Assembly: GCA_025024175.1 (NCBI GenBank)
Contig: QCXZ01000137.1
Span: 59,236,911 to 59,300,910 of the forward strand
DNA from: Rhyzopertha dominica
Lineage: Eukaryota; Arthropoda; Insecta; Coleoptera; Bostrichidae
Length of the DNA stretch: 64,000 nt
Reading direction: 5' to 3'
This document shows, piece by piece, positions 25,196 to 38,317 of the stretch. The position numbers and the translations under genes were made by a program. Below the pieces are notes generated by a model. That model made no database searches. It saw nothing but the letters and a program-made list of their open reading frames with translations, and was not told the origin of the DNA. How positions within the stretch are numbered: the first letter of the stretch is position 1; every line of letters starts with the position of its first letter.

Positions 25196-27590
25196 ACACC
25201 AATGTGATTTACTTATGCAAGAACAAGGTAAGGAAGTGTCCATCAATAAAGTAGAGAAATGGAATTGAAATAAAGCTCCTTGATTTTTGTCGAATACATC
25301 GAATTTTATACTGAGTTTGCTGCCTGACTTGCAAGTTGTTTCATGCTTCGTTCCATAATGTCATTCGAACCCTTATTACCTAAACAATTTAGCCGTTATC
25401 TCATTTGATATAAAAAGAAACAATCAAAATGAGCATAACTAGAAAAATGGATATTCAATATGTGCATGCATAACATAAAGTTCGCAAATAAATCAAAATA
25501 TGTCATCGCGTGACTTTGGTTTACACATTTAATGAATTAACAAAGTGTAGAATTATCAAAAAAAATACACATCCAAATGTTGCAGTCCATTTAGAACTTG
25601 ACATTGCACAAGTCGTACAGCATTCAGCAACGTCTGTAGGTAGTAATCCTGCTTCCGCTTGAATACTAGCTTGTAATTCATTCAATGTGTGAGGACGGTA
25701 GCAACAATTATGACGATTGACCATCCCTGAAGTTATTACGTTCTTTCATACCAGGAAAGCCGTTTACGCAAATTCCTTCTAGTTCTTGAACCCAAGGTTT
25801 AAGTCTCACAAATATTATTAATACAGTCATATCGTGAAATGATGCAAAAGTAGCAACTATTGCTAATAAGAAAGATAGCTATAGCTCAAAGCACATGAAA
25901 ATTTATAAAATTGTCATTTAATAATTACGCGATGCTCGCATAAGATCGGTAAACTCCATCTGTTAAAACAACCAAGTACTAAATACTGAATAATTATTAT
26001 TTATACTTTATTGGAAATACGTGAATTATCGGTAAAATGTTTCTATACTGATTCCGGGTTAAATGGCCACGGTTTGGTCCGGCAAATTGACAGCCTACGT
26101 CGGGTGATGTTACATCACTTTGCGGTTTCTTTGGGGTTGCGTGAAGTCTAGAAGTCTTCGTGGAGCAGTTTTGATTCAGGCCTTGGAAGCAAACGCTGTT
26201 TACCTTATTGAATACATTCCGATTATTATGCTTGAACAAATTATCGAAAATTAGACCTTGAGATTGGACCACCTAAGACGTAAACGCAGCCAACATCTTA
26301 ATAAAATAATTTTAGAAACATAAATGGTATCGATTGCTCTTTCTGTTCGTAATAAAGTTTTTACCACCACGTTTTATTTGCTTTAGTTCAAAATATTTTT
26401 CTGAACGTCACGATAAAATTAGATAGTTCAATATTGCTACTTTTTAATCATGTAAAAGTTTCAGAAGTGCTGGGCAAGGACTTTCAATAATTATCTGAAA
26501 TGTGTTAACCAGTTCCCTGAATGAAACAAATATTGCAATTCCACATTTAATTATCAAAATGTATTAACTATAGTGATAAATATACTTTATATCAAATACT
26601 TTTGTTTGCTTACAAATGCAGTTACCAGTCCACAATAATAACTTCTTCCTGCATTACTAAGCCACCTCGTATACTTGCAAATTTGTTCCTTTGCAGTTCA
26701 GTTTACTCCGAAGAAGTACATGTTCGATAATAAAAACCTATTGCAGATAAACTACAAGGGATCGCAAATAGAAATTGCAGCATCCATATCCAATAGGGTG
26801 CTGTTTTTCATAGACAATGAGCTGAGACCCATTTATTGTAGTTCCCATTGTTATGGAAAATATGGGTGCAATTTCCACATACCATTGCTCTGATTTCCCT
26901 ACCGTTCTCTTAGACGGGCAAAAAAGAAATTTAGATCAAGCTTCATACTTGCATTTACAATATAAGAGCACCTCGCATAAACTTGAACGTAGTGCTGTAC
27001 AATAAATAAGGTACAATCCACTAGTGAACTGACGATCTTTATCGTCTGCTGCACTTCGAGTTCACTTCAATTTAACATAAGTTTTGCACAGTGCCTACGT
27101 GCTCATACCTACTCTTCCGGAAACATCTCAAGAAGGAATTCTCGCCAACTTTCAAATAAACTTCAACGTACGACTGCCTGTACGGCACATATCGATTTAG
27201 TATTTGGGACAATAAGATTAATTCCATTGTATCACAGACATGTTCTTGCGCTACGTCACACACCACATACAAGGTTTATTAGATGACACTAACATAAACT
27301 ATGTAATAATCTGACAGCTAGTAAGGAGAGTTACTTGAGGTGTGTAATTCGGATGAATTGAAACATGATGGTATGCAAGAAAGTTGATGTTGATTTTAGC
27401 AGACGGCATGCCTTATGGCACCTGCATGTGCCGAAGTTACTATTTACCGAAAACGTTTACGTAATGCAAAGTTTGGCGTGTTCTACTATTGTATGCACAA
27501 GCGGCGCTAAATACATCTTGCTTGGAAACTGGATTTTCAATGGCAGTTGCAAAATGCCATGTTGAAACTGCATTGCGAATTTAGGTTTTT
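25196..27590. other. Intergenic, two weak exon-like patches
   Basis: A GC-richer block at about 26040-26280 is open on the minus strand (25997-26272, 91 codons), and an open frame on the plus strand at 26675-26893 begins next to an acceptor-like TTTGCAG. Neither resembles a known protein and neither has supporting neighbouring exons. The rest is AT-rich and unremarkable. Confidence 0.35.
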
Positions 27591-27598
27591 CACATACC

Positions 27599-28352
27599 CA
27601 GGGGCGGATCCCCCAAAAGTTGTACGTTATACATTTTTTCCAATGAGACACCGAAAATCGTAAAAAATCAACAATTGAACATTTAATAATAAAATTATCC
27701 ATAATGTTTTAATATATAAGTTACCGCATTTCCATCTTAAATGACGCTCTGCGAAGAAAAGGACTTTGAGGTGCTAATCAGTTGCATTTGCCCTATAAGG
27801 ATTCATTTGAAAATAAGCGTATTTCCGCGGGGGCGCGTTCTCAACAAAAGAGATAGTGGTAGAGCACTCTTTCTCTCTATCTCTCTTTCTCCCTCATTCG
27901 CGTTGAAGCTACAGCGCTGACTTTCGCCTTACTCAGAGTAGCTCTCATTGGCTGTTTCAGTTAGGCACTTTCCCTGCCGCAACGTTCATGGAAAAGTGGA
28001 GAATAACTCGTGTAAAATTTGTAGGAGCGGTTTATATCGGGAGCGACAAGGATATATATCCGACGATTCACATTCTGCTTCGCGTACTTTGCACTTTGCC
28101 AGCCACAAACGCTAACGATGAACGGTCCTTTTCTTCTTTGCGCCGAATCAAGACTTGGCTCAGAACAACGATGCTTCAGAAAAGATTGAACGGCTTAGCA
28201 CTTCTTAACATAAACTACGACATTGCTGTAGAACCAGAAGAAGTAATAGAAACATTTAGCAAAATGAGCAAGCACCGTATTGATTTGATACTATGAAATA
28301 CTTACATGTTGAAATATGTATCAAAAATAAATCTACTCTGGATCCGCCCCTG
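27599..28352 (+). mobile_element. Internally deleted hAT transposon (754 bp)
   Basis: Perfect 13-bp terminal inverted repeats, CAGGGGCGGATCC at 27599-27611 and its complement at 28340-28352. The flanks CACATACC (27591-27598) and ATCATACC (28353-28360) match at 6 of 8 positions, consistent with an aged 8-bp target duplication. The right half encodes the hAT C-terminal dimerisation segment. The left half carries a GC-rich stretch and a CT-repeat tract (27836-27960) that look like the parent's 5' leader. The autonomous parent must have lost most of its transposase between these two parts. Confidence 0.93.
27988..28296 (+). pseudogene. hAT transposase C-terminal fragment
   Basis: A 102-codon frame starting at an ATG. 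Residues about 24-85 are the hAT family C-terminal dimerisation region: YPTIHILLRVLCTLPATNAN followed directly by DERSFSSLRRIKTWLRTTM and RLNGLALLNI. This is the conserved pattern of zinc-finger MYM-like and P52rIPK-like hAT transposases. A full protein is usually 600 residues or more, so the DNA-binding BED zinc finger and the RNase H-like catalytic domain are missing. It cannot transpose by itself. If translated, such a stub could dimerise with intact transposase, which is speculation. The first ~20 residues are probably leader sequence rather than original protein. Confidence 0.9.
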
Positions 28353-28360
28353 ATCATACC

Positions 28361-30992
28361 TATTCTGATATTACTATTGTTATAACATCAGTCATCAAAT
28401 TAAAATAGTAGCTAATAAGATCTTGTAATAACTATTTGGACAACAAAATTGTTATATCAAGTTTGTTAAAATAACATTGCTTAATTGCAGGCTCGCCTAA
28501 AGCCTAGAAGGTGGCGCTGGTTGTTGCTATAGCCAAAGTGTAAAACTTGAAGCTTGTACAGTAGTAGAGTATAGTTTTTATTCCAGGTTAGTTCAGGTTT
28601 ATCTCAGGACTCCCTTCATGAGGCCGTTATTGGCTACGTTATATATCATCGGCTTTTTAAAACTGTATTAGAATGTGGTTTTGCACATACTCGTATATAT
28701 GCTGATATTGTTGATTCCGCTTTTCATTCAACAGATTAACAAGTAACTGTCATATAATTAACAATGATCTTGAGACATTAAATGATTTATGTAAGAAACA
28801 CAAGCTATTCTGAAATCCTAACAAATCAAAAATGTTGTTGCTTAGCCTAAAGATGTATCGTATCATACTACCCATTGTTCACTGTAGAAAGTTATGGAAG
28901 CCCATAAATTACAATGGACAACGACTTTAGATGTAGAGACTACGTGGCACTCTATTTAAACAGCGCCATTTTCTTGGCTTTAAACCACTGGGTTCTCACA
29001 GGCATATCTGTCTATAAGAAAAAGCTACCCTACTTACTACTTTTTTGTTGGTCGGACATAAAAAACCTGTTCAAATATTATTTAAAAAAATATGTGTTTT
29101 TCTTACTTTGTAGCCAAATTCAGAACCTAATGAAAGTCACATGGGTAAAAGAGTAGCAAGTAGACTAAGTATGTAATGTTTACAGGCCCAGCTCGTGCGC
29201 TACTTTGCAGTGGTTGAAAGCTTAAGCTCTTAAAACTTTTTTTTCAAACGTTAAGAAAGATAATTTTCAGTATGGAACTGGAACACAGACAGTATACGCA
29301 CGAAGTAATATAAAAGGAGACGCAATTAGCGCCTTTGCGGGGGAGGTAAGTTCTAGTTTGCGTCTCGACTTTTAGTACCGTGTGTTTCCCTAGATGACGC
29401 GGTTGGCAAGAGTTCTTACCACTTCCTAACACAGGGCTAAGGAGATTCGTTTTTTGATGAATATTTTATCATTATTGACTTTATTTAACTGCAAAAAAAC
29501 AAGTGACGTGCAAGCTGTTGTGCATTAAATGTTTTAGCCGTGAATTTAATTATGTGTGATGTAGTTCAGAATGCAGTGTCGTTAACAAAATTACAGACTC
29601 AGGATTAAGAAATTACCTGTTATATACTTTTGAAAGTTATCGTGTCTACAAACAAAACCACAGACACACAGACAAGAAATTTTTTTCTCAAATTTCGTCT
29701 TTTTACGTTTTCGACCATTTGAAAGCGAACGAGCAAATAATAAAATTTGAAAATTTCTTTCGTGATACAATACTTTCCATCCGTTGGATGTGGAAGTAAC
29801 TGATAATACTATGGTGTATTTATCAACTTCTATTCTCTTACCTGCTTTATCCAGGGTACAAACTATGTAAAATATGAACCGCCATATGTCCAGTTGCTTG
29901 GTGTACCTACCTATTCTGTATTACTTATTTTGTCAGTATCAAATTAAGGTCGACTTATTTGTTAAAAACGTGTATGTACATTAACCCGTAGAGAATTTTG
30001 CGCGATGTAATGCGGCCTGTATTAAATTATAACTGCCTTTTTTACGTTAATCATTCTAATATCATGTACTGAGCATCAGTGTTGTGTTATTGCAAGCGTA
30101 ATATTCGACCACCAAGATGTTATGAGGCTACAAGTGTTTGTTAGTTATTGTACAAAGCAAGTACATCAAGCAACATTTTTGCCCTTTTTATTTTTAAAGG
30201 CGGAAGTTTACTGTCAGCGTTACTGATATCCCTGTAAACATATCCTACAGAGCATTTCCTTCTGTTTCATTTTAGACCAACTTCGGAGAACGCCAGTGAT
30301 GCCGGACATCACGGACAGAGTAATGCATCGCATCATATACGCCACAACTGCTTGCCGCAGGCTTCCTCTTTCTTAACGACGTTATATCTTTTCTAAACAG
30401 ATAGCAGATTATATTATCCAGCCGAACGCGAACTTGTCTGTGCAAGCGAATGGATGGAACCACCACGACCTAAATTATTAGAATTATACTTGCAGTTATA
30501 TAATTCAAATACATTGGCTACCGAAACATCATTCCGAATTCCTCGAATCCTTCAGTGAGTGCTACCCAACTCAATGGAAGGTATTTCCAATTCTGTCCGT
30601 CTGCACTGTGCGGGGAATGATTAAAATCTTCCATACGTACGGGAGCCGTTCCGGAAAAAGTTATTTCATTTTATCCCTCGCACGTCGTCTGAATGTACTT
30701 TTTGCTGTTGCAGAATTTTCAGAACTCTTTCCAGTTTTAAATAAGCACATCACAGGTTTAGCACTTAGCATTTCACTGGAATGATTGACGGAAATTGCAA
30801 AAGAGCATGAACGTTGTCAATCTTGGACGAAGCAATATTTTTGTGTTTGTAGTATGTAAAATTAGTTTTTCTATACTACTTCAGTCTACTGTATTTGCGG
30901 CATCTGTTTTTAAATGTCTATGTTCGTTAGGAAATCATATGAGGAAAAGGAATTTAAATGTAATTGAAAAAAGTCAGGCACTTTTCTTAATT
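28361..30992. other. Intergenic, one exon-like patch near 30.3 kb
   Basis: AT-rich sequence. At about 30263-30275 a pyrimidine-rich tract ending TTTTAG precedes a GC-richer block (to about 30400) that is open in two plus frames for about 40 codons and also on the minus strand (30272-30466). It could be a terminal exon but matches no family I know. Nothing else is recognised. Confidence 0.35.
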
Positions 30993-30994
30993 TA

Positions 30995-31796
30995 CGATGG
31001 CCATCCAGAAAGTAGTTAGAACCCGTTTGCATGCTTTCAGTTGTATGTCTGCTGTCTGTGTGCAAAGTTACGTCTCGCTGTTTCTGTGTGTTTATAATGT
31101 TTAAGAAAATAAAGAACGCCGCCAGTTTTGATGCTGTGAAGAAGGAAGAACACCCATGAAGGCGAAGGTTCGGGACGATGGTCGGTCGGTCGGTCGGTCA
31201 GCGCATTACAGTTGATTAAATCTGTGAATACTCATCAATAACATTTTCTCAATACACTTACTTCATTTAATGATGAATATAACAAGGCTGTTGCACATTT
31301 CTTGCATTGAGGAACGTAATCACAGCTCTAACTTCACAGCATCACAATGGCGGCATTCTCTAATTTTTTTAGCATTATAACCGTTCACAAAAACAATACA
31401 CTCAATTCCAGTGAGACGTAACTTTGTGATCAGACAGCAAACATACGAGACACAAGAGCAGATTTGCAATGGCTGCTCTGCACACGCGTGGCTTCGAATC
31501 CGTAGTTCAACCACCCTACAGTCCAGATCTGGCCCCAAGTGATTTTTATTTGTTCCCCAATTTAAAAAAGACTTAAGGGGAAGGAAATTTTCCGACGACA
31601 ATGAGGTGAAGGAGGCAATTTTAGATCATTTTAAGGCAAAAGATAAAAAGTATATTTACGATGCTTTAGAAAAAATAATTCATAGATCCAATAAATGTAT
31701 TCAACTTAAAGGTAATTATATTGAAAAGGAAAAATATATTTATGTTTCATTTTATTTAAAACCGTTTCATTCCATGAACTTTTGGACCTCCCTTCG
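30995..31796 (+). mobile_element. Deleted, rearranged mariner element (802 bp)
   Basis: TA flanks both ends (30993-30994, 31797-31798). The left end CGATGGCCATCCAGAAAGT and the complemented right end CGAAGGGAGGTCCAAAAGT form mariner-type terminal repeats. Intact mariners are about 1.25-1.3 kb, so roughly 450-500 bp is missing. The 5' part (31045-31140) keeps a leader and the first transposase codons. Instead of the middle of the gene, an inverted copy of that same 5' segment sits at about 31335-31475, followed by the transposase C-terminus. A GGTC tetranucleotide run lies at 31180-31199. Confidence 0.9.
31469..31740 (+). pseudogene. Mariner transposase C-terminal remnant
   Basis: Translation around 31505-31570 gives PPYSPDLAPSDFYLFPNLKK, the mariner signature around the third catalytic aspartate. 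A one-base loss in the run of A at 31564-31569 shifts the frame. After it the expected continuation DLRGRKFSDDNEV, and later NKCIQLKGNYIE, follows to about 31735. The first two catalytic aspartates and almost all of the DNA-binding domain are gone, replaced by the inverted 5' duplication. The remaining frame runs past the terminal repeat to 31881, so the native stop is lost. It cannot encode an active enzyme. Confidence 0.9.
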
Positions 31797-31798
31797 TA

Positions 31799-34700
31799 CA
31801 ACCGAAAGCATTAGACTTTCCAGCAGTTACTCTGTTCGCCAACGCCCCCTACGGCGCAAACGGATACTACTTTACGGATGATCCTCGTATTGTCGTATTA
31901 CATTGGAAAATGAATATATTGGGTATAGCTTTTGTGTCGGTGTATGTATCCTTAACACGATAAGGCGACGGTGACAGGATAGCTAAGACATAATATATAA
32001 ATTAGTTACTTAGCAACCAAAAAACAATGAGATCGAAAATTAGCCCAAGAAAGTTATGTATGCAAAGAGGCACCGCTAGCGATCAGGAACTGAATAAATC
32101 TAAAATTTAAGGTTAACGCATAGTTTCCTATATTCTATCAGAAATATTAAACTGTGCCCAAGATTGATTAACTATAGCAACTCAATGGCATAAAAAGTTA
32201 AAATATTACCGAATGAAGTAAAATTTCAGTATTGCATCCAAGATACAATTATCATCTAAATTTAAACTACTCAAATATAGAGAAAAAGCTATCGAAAATT
32301 TTAAATCATAGTTTTTAAATAAATGACTGCTGATTAAATTTAGAAATTTTTAAAATTTATTTTCAACAATGTAGAAAGTGAGACAAAAAAGTGAGCTAAG
32401 TATCACTTTTAAAGCGTATTTCGTAACACTAAAAACTCTTGATATAGTTAGGCAAACGTATGCATCTTTTTTGTTGGAACAGCTTCAATGGACATGGCAG
32501 AGAAATTACCGCCACGACTTACTTGCAGATTTCTAAATACGGAGTAAGATGTCAATCTTACTTTTCCATTACTTGCATTTGAGAGATATAAGAATTTGTA
32601 TGTTTGTGTTTTTACTTGTGCAGTGTATATAGTCATACATTTTAAACTAGTTAGCTTATCTCCAGAACGTTCTAAACATTGAAGAAATGAATTACAAAGA
32701 TTGGAAGTCCGTAAAGAATTAATACTGACAGTGAGAGAAATTTTGAAAGTGCTCAGAATGTACTTGCTGCTTTGGAATGGAATAAAATTGGAAACTATAT
32801 AGTAATAGTACGCACTGATAACTTTTATCTCACGAAATGTTTCATGAAAGTCAGCATTACGTTAAAATACTGAAATCACTTTATGTTATGAAAGCTATAA
32901 TTAATCCTAGACTCTGAACCTGTATTTCTGCAGCCAGTAAAACAGCCGCTCTGATGTAAACTTTGTTTCACATGAAATTAAAGAGAGTATGGAGTACCGC
33001 ATTTAGATACAGTCGAAACTAGAGAGTAGAGTAGGTGGATAATAACAGATAAATTAATGTTAAAGAAAGCATTGAACGGTTCGTTTTGGCTTCCATATAT
33101 TTTCGCCACATTTTGCAACAAAATAAAAGGCTGTTTTAGCAGTAATATTAGATTTAGTGTCATCTTCCTCGCGTGCTATTNCAAATGCCGATTTGCTTCT
33201 AAAATAGTTGGGAGATTTAAGATTTAGTAACACGAACTTGGAGCCGAAAGATAATGAAAATGCAGAAAATAAGATTAAATGTGTATAGAATATGTTGAAA
33301 ATATTGCTAAAGCAAAAATGCCCAGATTGGTAAAAGGTTTGTACCACGACGACTGTGTAAATTACAATCGGATTACACGTGTTCCTCAAGATGAAAGAAC
33401 GACGATAGAATTGGAAACAAATTTTGAAAAAACGACTCTAATAGCTAATGCTAATTTTGATTTGTAATAACATCGCAAATATACTATACTTGATATGTTA
33501 TGGATATGTTTGATGATTCTGTCTACACGTCGGTGATAAATAAAAATAAGGGCGCCTTATTAGCTACATTTTGCATTTAATAAATATTGGAAAAAATGGC
33601 AAATGAAAATCTCCACAGACGAGAACCCCGGCACAATTCCAACAACCCTCATAACTCAAGAACTCCGACAAAGTATACAAGACGCTGGCACCCAAAAAGC
33701 GTTTCACGCTGGCCTGAAGCTTTTTGTCAGGTATAGGTCCCTAATGCTTGATGTTATTCTATTGAAGATATGGACCCGCATTGAATGTCTAATTAACATC
33801 TCAATACGATCCCTCATAGTTCTCCAGACACCCATAGATCTAGACGTATAAATGTGACAGTCGTCATTCCTCATGACTTCGATTACGAATTCCAACTACA
33901 TCTGCCAGGACACATACAGATTGTCCCAACTAACGTTTGCACTTCTAAAACATTCAATTTTCTTCAAATTTGCAAAAAAATTCCTAAAACATGTCAATTT
34001 TAGCGTAAGGGAGACTAAATATTTTTGTTCCAACATTATTTCTACATTTTTCTAGCACCCACAACCACCCCATCAAAACGTTTAAATTACAAGAGGGGTA
34101 GAGTGACAAATCACTTTGAATCTACTTTCATTAACTAGGCAATTTTTTTTTTCATGGAAATCACGAAACAGCTTCGAACTTATGAAATTTTCTTAAATGT
34201 CAATCCGGATCATTTGTTCAAATTGTAAACAAATTTTCTGTGGCTAGACGAACTTTATCTGCATTTCGGTAGTTTCTACTTGATTCCATAAATTATTGTT
34301 ATTAATTATTCAGGAGCGCGTTTAGTTCCGTCCGACTTGTTAGTAGTGCAAATGATACTCGAGAGTAGTTTTAGTAACACGTTTACTGGAGCAAACGAAC
34401 TAAAATACGATAAATGGAATACGAAACAATAAACAAACCCTTGGAGAAGATCCCATTACCGATGTCGCCGATCCGGGGCGGTAAAGCTGGAGACAGTTAT
34501 CGGAGGGACGATTCACGTCGTCGCACAATCGCTTTAAACCTTCTCTAGAGCACGCTACTCCACAATGTTCACAATCCACAACGGTGTCGACTGTCGAGTA
34601 CACTGTTGCCGTATGCCACGACTAGCGGACGGTGGTGTGGTGATAGGGTTGGAGGAAATGTGCGTCATTGCCAGGTTATAAAACTTAATTTGTAAAATAG

Positions 34701-35089
34701 TTTATAGTACAGAACAATCGAACTAGTAAAACTTTATATGAAAATTACACGTGTGCCAATGCGACCGCTAGACTTTTCAACCACAAACATGTTGAACAGC
34801 AAGCTAGTTCTCAGTGCTGGACCAGCTTAATTTCCGAAATTTGATAAAATGCGCCGTTAAAGTGATTTTTTGTGCTTGATTATATTTTAATGGATAAAGG
34901 ACAATCTGTAGAAATTTGTCAAATAAATTGGCGTCTGAAAAAGTAGTATTCATCGGATTGACAGCAAGAAACATAAGTTTCAGCCATGCAATCGACGTTT
35001 ACAGTTTTACGAAGATTTTACTGGGCGTTTGACTAGTGAACCAGGTTTACTTTACAAGTAAGAACATTTATTTTCCTAATCAATACGCA
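31799..35089. other. Intergenic, one weak exon-like ORF
   Basis: AT-rich and mostly featureless. At 33597 an ATG in a good context (AAAAATGGC) opens about 48 codons of unusual Asn/Pro/Arg-rich sequence ending at TGTCAG followed by GTATAG, a donor-like site. No partner exon can be identified, so this is only a note. A GC-richer patch at about 34430-34630 is open on the minus strand without recognisable similarity. Confidence 0.35.
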
Positions 35090-35580
35090 TTGATATAGAA
35101 CGACGAAGAAGAATAATTGTCTTGGAGTAATAACCCCACACATTTAAGTGAAATGAACAAACGCTTCGAAAATTGAACGTTAGGTAGGCAGTCTGGGCGA
35201 CCTCAATATCGGATCACATTTGTAAAGGTAATAGTTACTTGCAGTTGTTAGAAGACCTTGTCAAGAAAACCAACTTTTATTTCAATAAGATGGAACGCCT
35301 TCATATTACCTTTAGGAATACGGAGATTCCTAGATGCTGGTTTTTCCGGAATGCTCAGCTAGGTCGCTCGATTTAACTACTTTGGATTGCTTTTCGTGGG
35401 GCCACTTTAAATCCAAGGTTTATGCTTGAATTCCTTCGAGTGCCTCGAGAAACAATCGTCATAAAGCCAGAGTGTCGTTTGATCACGCCGGAAATATTAT
35501 GAAACATTAAACAAGCATTTGAAAATCGATTCTACCGTTTTATGGAGGTTGGAGGTGGACATTTTTAGCAATACTTCGCT
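35090..35580 (+). pseudogene. Decayed mariner/Tc1-type transposase (C-terminal half)
   Basis: Conserved blocks of the transposase type with an SPDLTPLDFFLWG-like signature can be read across shifted frames and stops. They are GNSYLQLLEDLV near 35222-35262; FQ-stop-DGTPSYYL from 35280; ARSLDLTTLDCFSWGHFKSK near 35360-35415; and NIKQAFENRFYRFMEVGGGH near 35508-35565, where the family normally ends. Weaker similarity (NNCLGVITPHI) starts about 35110. At least three in-frame stops and frame changes make it non-functional. Terminal repeats are not evident, so element limits are unknown. Confidence 0.75.
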
Positions 35581-38317
35581 AAACAGGATTGCGTTTTCAT
35601 AACCACATTTGTTTCCTCCCACAATAAACCAAGCAGTTTTCTCAAAAAGAGCTGTTTGCATTTGAAAAAAAAAACATTGCTCCATGTACATAAAGGGAGT
35701 TTGAAAATGGGGCCTCTATATCTATTTAAATTGTCTGAAGCGGTGCCTATGGGTGTTAAAGAGGTGAGAAGTCATTTTGAAACCAAGATAAAATTTGGTT
35801 CCCCTTCACATAAAAATTGACCAGTTTAGAGATTTTCCTCGATGTTGGACAGGGGCTGCAAATTCTAGAAACTCCTAACAACTGTTAAAAGACACTACTT
35901 GGACAAACATACAAGTACACATAATACCATAACAGGAGTGTGAGTTTTATTGCCATACAAATTAATTTATGTAAGATTATATTAAATTTATTAACGAAAT
36001 GCTTACAAGAGCAAATTCTTGGTAAGTACCTACTGTATAAGTTTGGGGTAAGCAAAAATCGACTTTTTGTAGTTATCCTTTCGATATGCGAGAATCGTAA
36101 ACGCAGTAAATTAGTCGCACCAACGCTTCCAGCGGAATTACTACTACAGAAAATTATTTCACGCCCTTTGCCGTAGTTGAGTATTATTAAGCGGTTAAAT
36201 TAAAGTCATTTAGCGGTGAAAAGCGATGCCATTTACAAAATCTCAACGATGAACAGCAGAGGATTGAGACGGAAAGTACATGACATACCTTGAAGCATGG
36301 AAAAAATTTTGAGAGTATTTACCGACACCATAATTCGAGTACTTCCCCATCACAAGTTTTTCATGACCCACATAGTCAAAGGCCCTGGAAAAATTCTAAA
36401 ATGAAGCATACATAGCTATAGCTAACTGTTTCACCATCAAGGTCCTCGACTACGTGATCTCAACGGTGATACAGTAGATTCTGCCGTCTATAAGCTGAAC
36501 TGATACTTATGCTTATTTAAAATCTTTTTCCTTATCTTCCAAAAGATAGGAATAATCAGTATTGGAAAAAAGCCGCCGATGGCACTTCTTTACTTTTTTC
36601 TTAATCGAAAATGTAGATTAAAAATTTTAAATGCCACAGCGATCAGATAAAGTTCGACAAGGTGAGTAAAAAATAAAATAAAATCATCCCTTACAGCTTT
36701 TAGCATGCCCTCATTAACATCAGCTGATGTGGGTTGAAGATGATCACAATAAGTTCTTTGATTTTCCGGATTAAATCCCAACATAAAATTACCTAAAACC
36801 ATTAAATATACATCCCCAATTACCTGCTCCTATAAGATTACATTTATAAATGCACCCCGCGTCTCATAATCCAAATGAACCTTATTTAGAAACTCCGGTA
36901 GAACAGTTGAACTCGGAGACGTCCCGATGTACAGAATGTAGATAGGTAACGTGATAAGCGCCGGTATCAGAAACACGTAACCCACTTTCCAACTTGCCCC
37001 TCCGCGAGGACATTTCAATTTATCAAAAGTTTGAAGAATGGCCGAGAGAGAAAAGCCCCGAGATCTTATTAGTTCCGCTACGTTCGGGCATCCGCGTCGT
37101 GAGGATTTTAATTTTTTAAATTGATGACAAGTCGGTGCGAATCGTTCATTAANTTTAGCCACGCGTAAAGTCAAAACAAAGATGAAATTCTCGGAAGGTT
37201 ACAGGCCAGGTTGGAGAGATGAGTGGATTTGGCAGTTTAAACAAGTTTCAACTTTATAATTTGCAGGGAACAGCGGATTTTGTTGAAGTTTCAGCAGGAA
37301 TGGGCAGAGGAAAGTAAGAGACGACATTATGATTTAAAGTTTTAGTTATCCCTAGTTCTCTTTTCGGAACTTTCGATAGCTTGCTTGTGCATATTTTTTG
37401 CCATTTATATTTTTCAATTCCACCATTTATAGTCAAAAAGTAAGAGCTAGCCATATCATGCATCAATGTTTTATTTATAAACAACAGTAATGCGCTTAAC
37501 GTTATTTATGTCACTGTTGCCACATAAGTTATTAAAAGGTTTACAAATATTATGAGAAAAGGTTTGCTGGAATCGTGCTTTAACTGAGACATATATAAAA
37601 TATGTGGTTATTTAGAAAATTTGCTTCATTAGTAAACCATACAATGGCAGCAAAGTACTGATTGCTTGCAACTCTTCCTAAAAACCATTAGCAATAGGCA
37701 ATTTACAATAGTGACACGACACCTGGCGGCAGATATATAAGATATTAAGAACGGCACTTTAATGCTGGAAAAAGGCGGGATTGTTGTGCAACAGAGCTGT
37801 TTTTGTTACATCGTATTAGCATTTTTAAATTGTGGGCAGTGAATATTATTAAGAAAAATAGGATAAATGTAAACACAAAAAGCATGTGTGATATTATATT
37901 GTAATAATAATATGCAGTTACGTGGTTAAGCGGTTATCACATAGGTTATTGCCATGAGTGTGTTTTGGTTACCATTACCAGTTCCTTTGTAATAATTATA
38001 TTGAATATAATCGTTTGCGAACCCATCTGTGTTTCATTACGCGATACAGACGAGTATATTATAAAAGCAAGTACTGTTCATTTCCGCTATATGCAAAGCC
38101 TCACTAGCGCCACCAATGGTCGATAAACCTCCTATACAGCAGATCCAGCAGACAGGTAGTACAAGATGAACACCTTGAAAATGATACGGTTACAGTTAAC
38201 AGTTTTTTGACTAACATTTACTTATTGTGCAGTTTTTCTGGCACTCCTTTCTTGATTTTCGTCAATAATTGGACCTGATCATCAAGATTTGGATATCTCG
38301 CAGTTCTAGTCCAGCAA
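35581..38317. other. Intergenic, one GC-richer patch
   Basis: No gene supported. The block at 36840-37175 is GC-richer and open on the minus strand for 114 codons with one ambiguous base. Its second half reads as hydrophobic (GYVFLIPALITLPIYILYIG). I recognise no family and the first half does not look related to the second, so I do not call it a gene. The rest is AT-rich. Confidence 0.35.

Noticed and set aside
33597..33743. Short Asn/Pro/Arg-rich ORF ending at a donor-like site
   Set aside because: No acceptor partner or similarity; too short to support as an exon.
36830..37174. 114-codon minus-strand ORF with a hydrophobic second half
   Set aside because: No recognisable domain, an ambiguous base inside, and no supporting exon structure.
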